Shown here one piece after another: positions 6,367 through 7,739 of a DNA stretch of 7,739 bases. The notes beneath the pieces are model-generated. The model was given only the letters and a program-made list of their open reading frames with translations. It did no database searches and was not told the origin of the DNA. A program made the translations under genes and the position numbers. How positions within the stretch are numbered: the first letter of the stretch is position 1; the number at the start of each line of letters is the position of its first letter. Source of the DNA: Alphaproteobacteria bacterium (GTDB lineage Bacteria; Pseudomonadota; Alphaproteobacteria; M2410); assembly GCA_021774955.1 (NCBI GenBank), contig JAJFIN010000355.1:1-7739 (forward strand). The letters are read 5' to 3'.

Positions 6367-6632
6367 AGGGTCCAAACTCACAATTAAGGAGGTCATGGCG
6401 CAGACGATTTTTCCGCGTGACCAGGCGGGAGGGAGGCGAATAGTGGGACTATTTAACGACCGAGCAACGCAGTCACGCGGAAAAAACGTCGCGTCCTTTA
6501 GGATGGCGCTGGGCATGCGATGCGATACGTCGAAGAAGCTCACCGGGGAAGGACCCCGCTTTCGCTCCTTCTCCTATCGCCTCATCATGCCCAACGCCAC
6601 CATGAGCCTCTTTAATTGTGAGTTTGGACCCT
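6367..6632. mobile_element. 266-bp structured MITE-like element between rplT and pheS
   Basis: The ends, 6367-6387 and 6612-6632, are exact 21-bp reverse complements starting AGGGTCCAAACTCACAATTA, and the match continues imperfectly inward through GGAGG-TCATGG. Two arms lie inside. Arm A pairs 6403-6421 with 6472-6490 (18 of 19 bases) and has AATAGT-GGG-ACTATT at its tip (6439-6453). Arm B pairs 6504-6527 with 6575-6599 imperfectly and has CGGGG-aagga-CCCCG at its tip (6544-6558). Either strand could therefore fold as a three-way junction. Open frames crossing it on both strands have no ribosome site and reflect its symmetry. No obvious target duplication flanks it. It fits a non-autonomous transposable element whose transposase is elsewhere; a structured RNA or an attenuator role is possible but unproven. 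Confidence 0.75.
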
Positions 6633-6677
6633 GCCTCCGGGTTCTGCCCTGATCGGGAAAGACAAAGAGCTTGGCTT

Positions 6678-7034
6678 TCAGTTAAGCGCGGCTTGCGCTT
6701 GCGTGACCAGGGCCTTGAAGGCCTCAGGCTCATGAACGGCGAGATCGGCGAGTACCTTGCGGTCGACCTCAACGCCCGAGAGGCTGAGACCGTTGATAAA
6801 TCGGCCGTAGGTTAGCCCATGTTCGCGGGTCGCCGCATTGATCCGTTGGATCCACAGGCTGCGGAAATTCCGCTTGCGCACTTTGCGGTCGCGATAGGCA
6901 TATTGCCCGGCTTTTTCAACCGCCTGATTGGCAACTCTGAAGGTATTTTTGCGCCGGCCATAATAGCCTTTTGCGCTTTTGATAATGTCGCGGTGACGTT
7001 TGTGGGTGGTCACTCCGCGTTTGACGCGTGCCAT
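6678..7034 (-). CDS. rplT: 50S ribosomal protein L20
   Basis: A 118-residue protein of the usual L20 length, needed for early assembly of the large ribosomal subunit through 23S rRNA binding. The basic N-terminal extension is clear (MARVKRGVTTHKRHRDIIKS, then AKGYYGRRKNTFRVANQAVE). So are the family blocks YAYRDRKVRKRNFRSLWIQR (46-65) and INAATREHGLTYGRFINGL (66-84). AGGAG lies nine bases before the ATG. The gene follows rpmI by 57 bases and almost certainly shares its transcript. In E. coli L20 represses rpmI-rplT translation by binding its own mRNA; whether that happens here is not shown. Confidence 0.98.
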   Translation of the reverse strand: MARVKRGVTTHKRHRDIIKSAKGYYGRRKNTFRVANQAVEKAGQYAYRDRKVRKRNFRSLWIQRINAATREHGLTYGRFINGLSLSGVEVDRKVLADLAVHEPEAFKALVTQAQAALN

Positions 7035-7091
7035 GGTTCTAAGCTCCTAAGAAAGAAATACGAGAAAAGGAATGGGAGGTTTTGCCGGGCC

Positions 7092-7289
7092 TTAGCCGTA
7101 GGGCAAAAACTTTTTAACGATCCGGGCATCTTGATCGCTCAAGATGGTCGTGCCGCGCTGATTGCGCAATTGGCGACGCGATCGTTTGATCATTCCGTGT
7201 TGCTTTCCAGCTTGGCCTGAACGGACTTTGCCGGTTCCCGTGAGCTTGAAGCGCTTCTTGGCGCCGCTCTTGGTCTTGAGTTTGGGCAT
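7092..7289 (-). CDS. rpmI: 50S ribosomal protein L35
   Basis: A 65-residue, very basic protein of standard L35 length: MPKLKTKSGAKKRFKLTGTG, then KVRSGQAGKQHGMIKR, ending ARIVKKFLPYG. It is a structural protein of the large ribosomal subunit. AAGGAAA stands six bases before the ATG. It is the first gene of the rpmI-rplT-(element)-pheS-pheT series. infC, which precedes rpmI in many bacteria, is absent from the visible 450 bases upstream, and a promoter plus an upstream terminator sit there instead. Confidence 0.98.
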   Translation of the reverse strand: MPKLKTKSGAKKRFKLTGTGKVRSGQAGKQHGMIKRSRRQLRNQRGTTILSDQDARIVKKFLPYG

Positions 7290-7410
7290 TTTGCGTTTCC
7301 TTTAAATAGTGGTGGGCCAATACGCAGCCCATTTTCGCCTTATGAACCATCCTGGCAGCCCTAACTGGCCAGACAGCTCTTCTCTTCCGATGGCACGAAG
7401 GCCACCAGAG
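7290..7410 (-). promoter_or_regulatory. rpmI 5' untranslated leader
   Basis: If transcription starts from the promoter at 7417-7445, the leader is about 120 bases. It can fold GGTGGC-cttcgt-GCCATC (7406-7389) and CTGGC-N11-GCCAG (7372-7352). A ribosomal-protein operon leader of this length may carry an autoregulatory site for L20, but I cannot match it to a known L20 leader class. Confidence 0.3.
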
Positions 7411-7416
7411 GCGCGG

Positions 7417-7445
7417 GTTATAGGTGAAAGCAGAGGGGAGCGCAA
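7417..7445 (-). promoter_or_regulatory. candidate promoter of the rpmI-rplT-pheS-pheT operon
   Basis: Minus-strand TTGCGC (7445-7440), a 17-base spacer and TATAAC (7422-7417). The spacing is ideal and both hexamers match sigma70 at the key positions. It lies just downstream of the terminator at 7485-7513, as expected for a new transcription unit. Confidence 0.6.
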
Positions 7446-7739
7446 GGGCAGGATCTATTGTCCATATTGAGTACCCGTAAAGGGAAAACCCGACCTCCGA
7501 AGAAGCCGGGCTTGGGAACGTCGATCCCGCAAGGGCATGGGGCTAGTTGTCTCAGTGGGGGAGGATCGCTAACTAGCTTGGCGACGTCCTGGTAGTTAAA
7601 ACGTGTCGGATTATGAAAATCCGTCGCGGTACCCAAATAAATCTCAAAACTTTGGTCGAATTGACTGAGATCAAGGCCAAGCCCGCCCACCTTTCATAGG
7701 TTTTGTTTCACCGATGGTTCGGCGTTGGGTTTCGTTGCC
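7446..7739. other. right-end region without a convincing gene
   Basis: No complete gene is evident. A minus-strand open frame from a GTG at 7690 gives a protein-like first half (GLDLSQFDQSFEIYLGTATD, then FHNPTRFNYQDVAKLV). It then runs through the terminator at 7485-7513 and the rpmI promoter, and it has no good ribosome site. An in-frame TGA lies two codons upstream of the GTG. It may be a decayed gene end or chance. The terminator implies a minus-strand transcript arriving from right of the window. Confidence 0.4.
7485..7513 (-). terminator. strong intrinsic terminator upstream of rpmI
   Basis: Read on the minus strand: AAG, CCCGGC, TTC, TTCG loop, GAG, GTCGGG, TTTT. The stem of nine pairs (G-U wobbles included) closes on a C(UUCG)G tetraloop, can extend by three more pairs at its base, and runs into a U-tract (TTTTCCCTTT). 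It would stop minus-strand transcripts entering from the right and insulate the ribosomal protein operon. Confidence 0.75.

Noticed and set aside
6308..6652. Plus-strand frame of 114 codons spanning the gap between rplT and pheS, and a minus-strand frame at 6473-6772
   Set aside because: Both cross the inverted-repeat element and overlap pheS or rplT; the recurring SKLTIKE peptide comes from the terminal repeat read on either strand.
7418..7690. Minus-strand frame of 90 codons starting at GTG
   Set aside because: The first half looks somewhat protein-like, but the frame runs through a strong terminator and the rpmI promoter, has no ribosome site, and has a stop just upstream. Kept only as a possible gene remnant.

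Overview
The window looks like ordinary chromosome from an alphaproteobacterium. The evidence is the gene order rpmI-rplT-pheS-pheT, a PheS C-terminal tail (FRPLDMPTLAGGLS) of the type common in that class, and dispersed palindromic repeats of the alphaproteobacterial kind (for example ATCCCGCG-tcaag-CGCGGGAT). The species cannot be named from the sequence.

Layout, left to right. Positions 1-134 (+) hold the last 43 codons of an Ada-type metal-binding domain protein cut by the window edge. Its stop is one base from the stop of a convergent minus-strand gene (136-780) for a predicted lipoprotein of unknown function. A 355-base divergent spacer carries a good promoter candidate and a 12-bp palindrome for the lipoprotein gene. 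Next comes a plus-strand EthD-like protein (1136-1840). Between it and pheT lies a 986-base gene-free stretch packed with repeats: two copies of a composite palindromic element sharing 85 identical bases, an 18-bp hairpin, two REP-type palindromes, and a 118-bp element with perfect 21-bp inverted ends.

From 2827 to 7289 everything reads on the minus strand: rpmI (L35), rplT (L20), pheS and pheT. pheS and pheT overlap by ATGA and encode the two subunits of phenylalanyl-tRNA synthetase. A sigma70-like promoter (7417-7445) just upstream of rpmI, preceded by a strong intrinsic terminator (7485-7513), suggests that this translation operon starts here and is insulated from whatever lies to the right. 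infC is not next to rpmI.

The most notable feature is a 266-base element (6367-6632) between rplT and pheS. It has perfect 21-bp terminal inverted repeats and two large internal foldback arms, so either strand could fold as a three-way junction. It has the form of a MITE inserted inside an essential operon. I found no CRISPR array, tRNA, rRNA, complete transposase gene or recognisable defence system. The core genes appear intact and normal, so the novelty here is in the non-coding repeats rather than in a new protein system.
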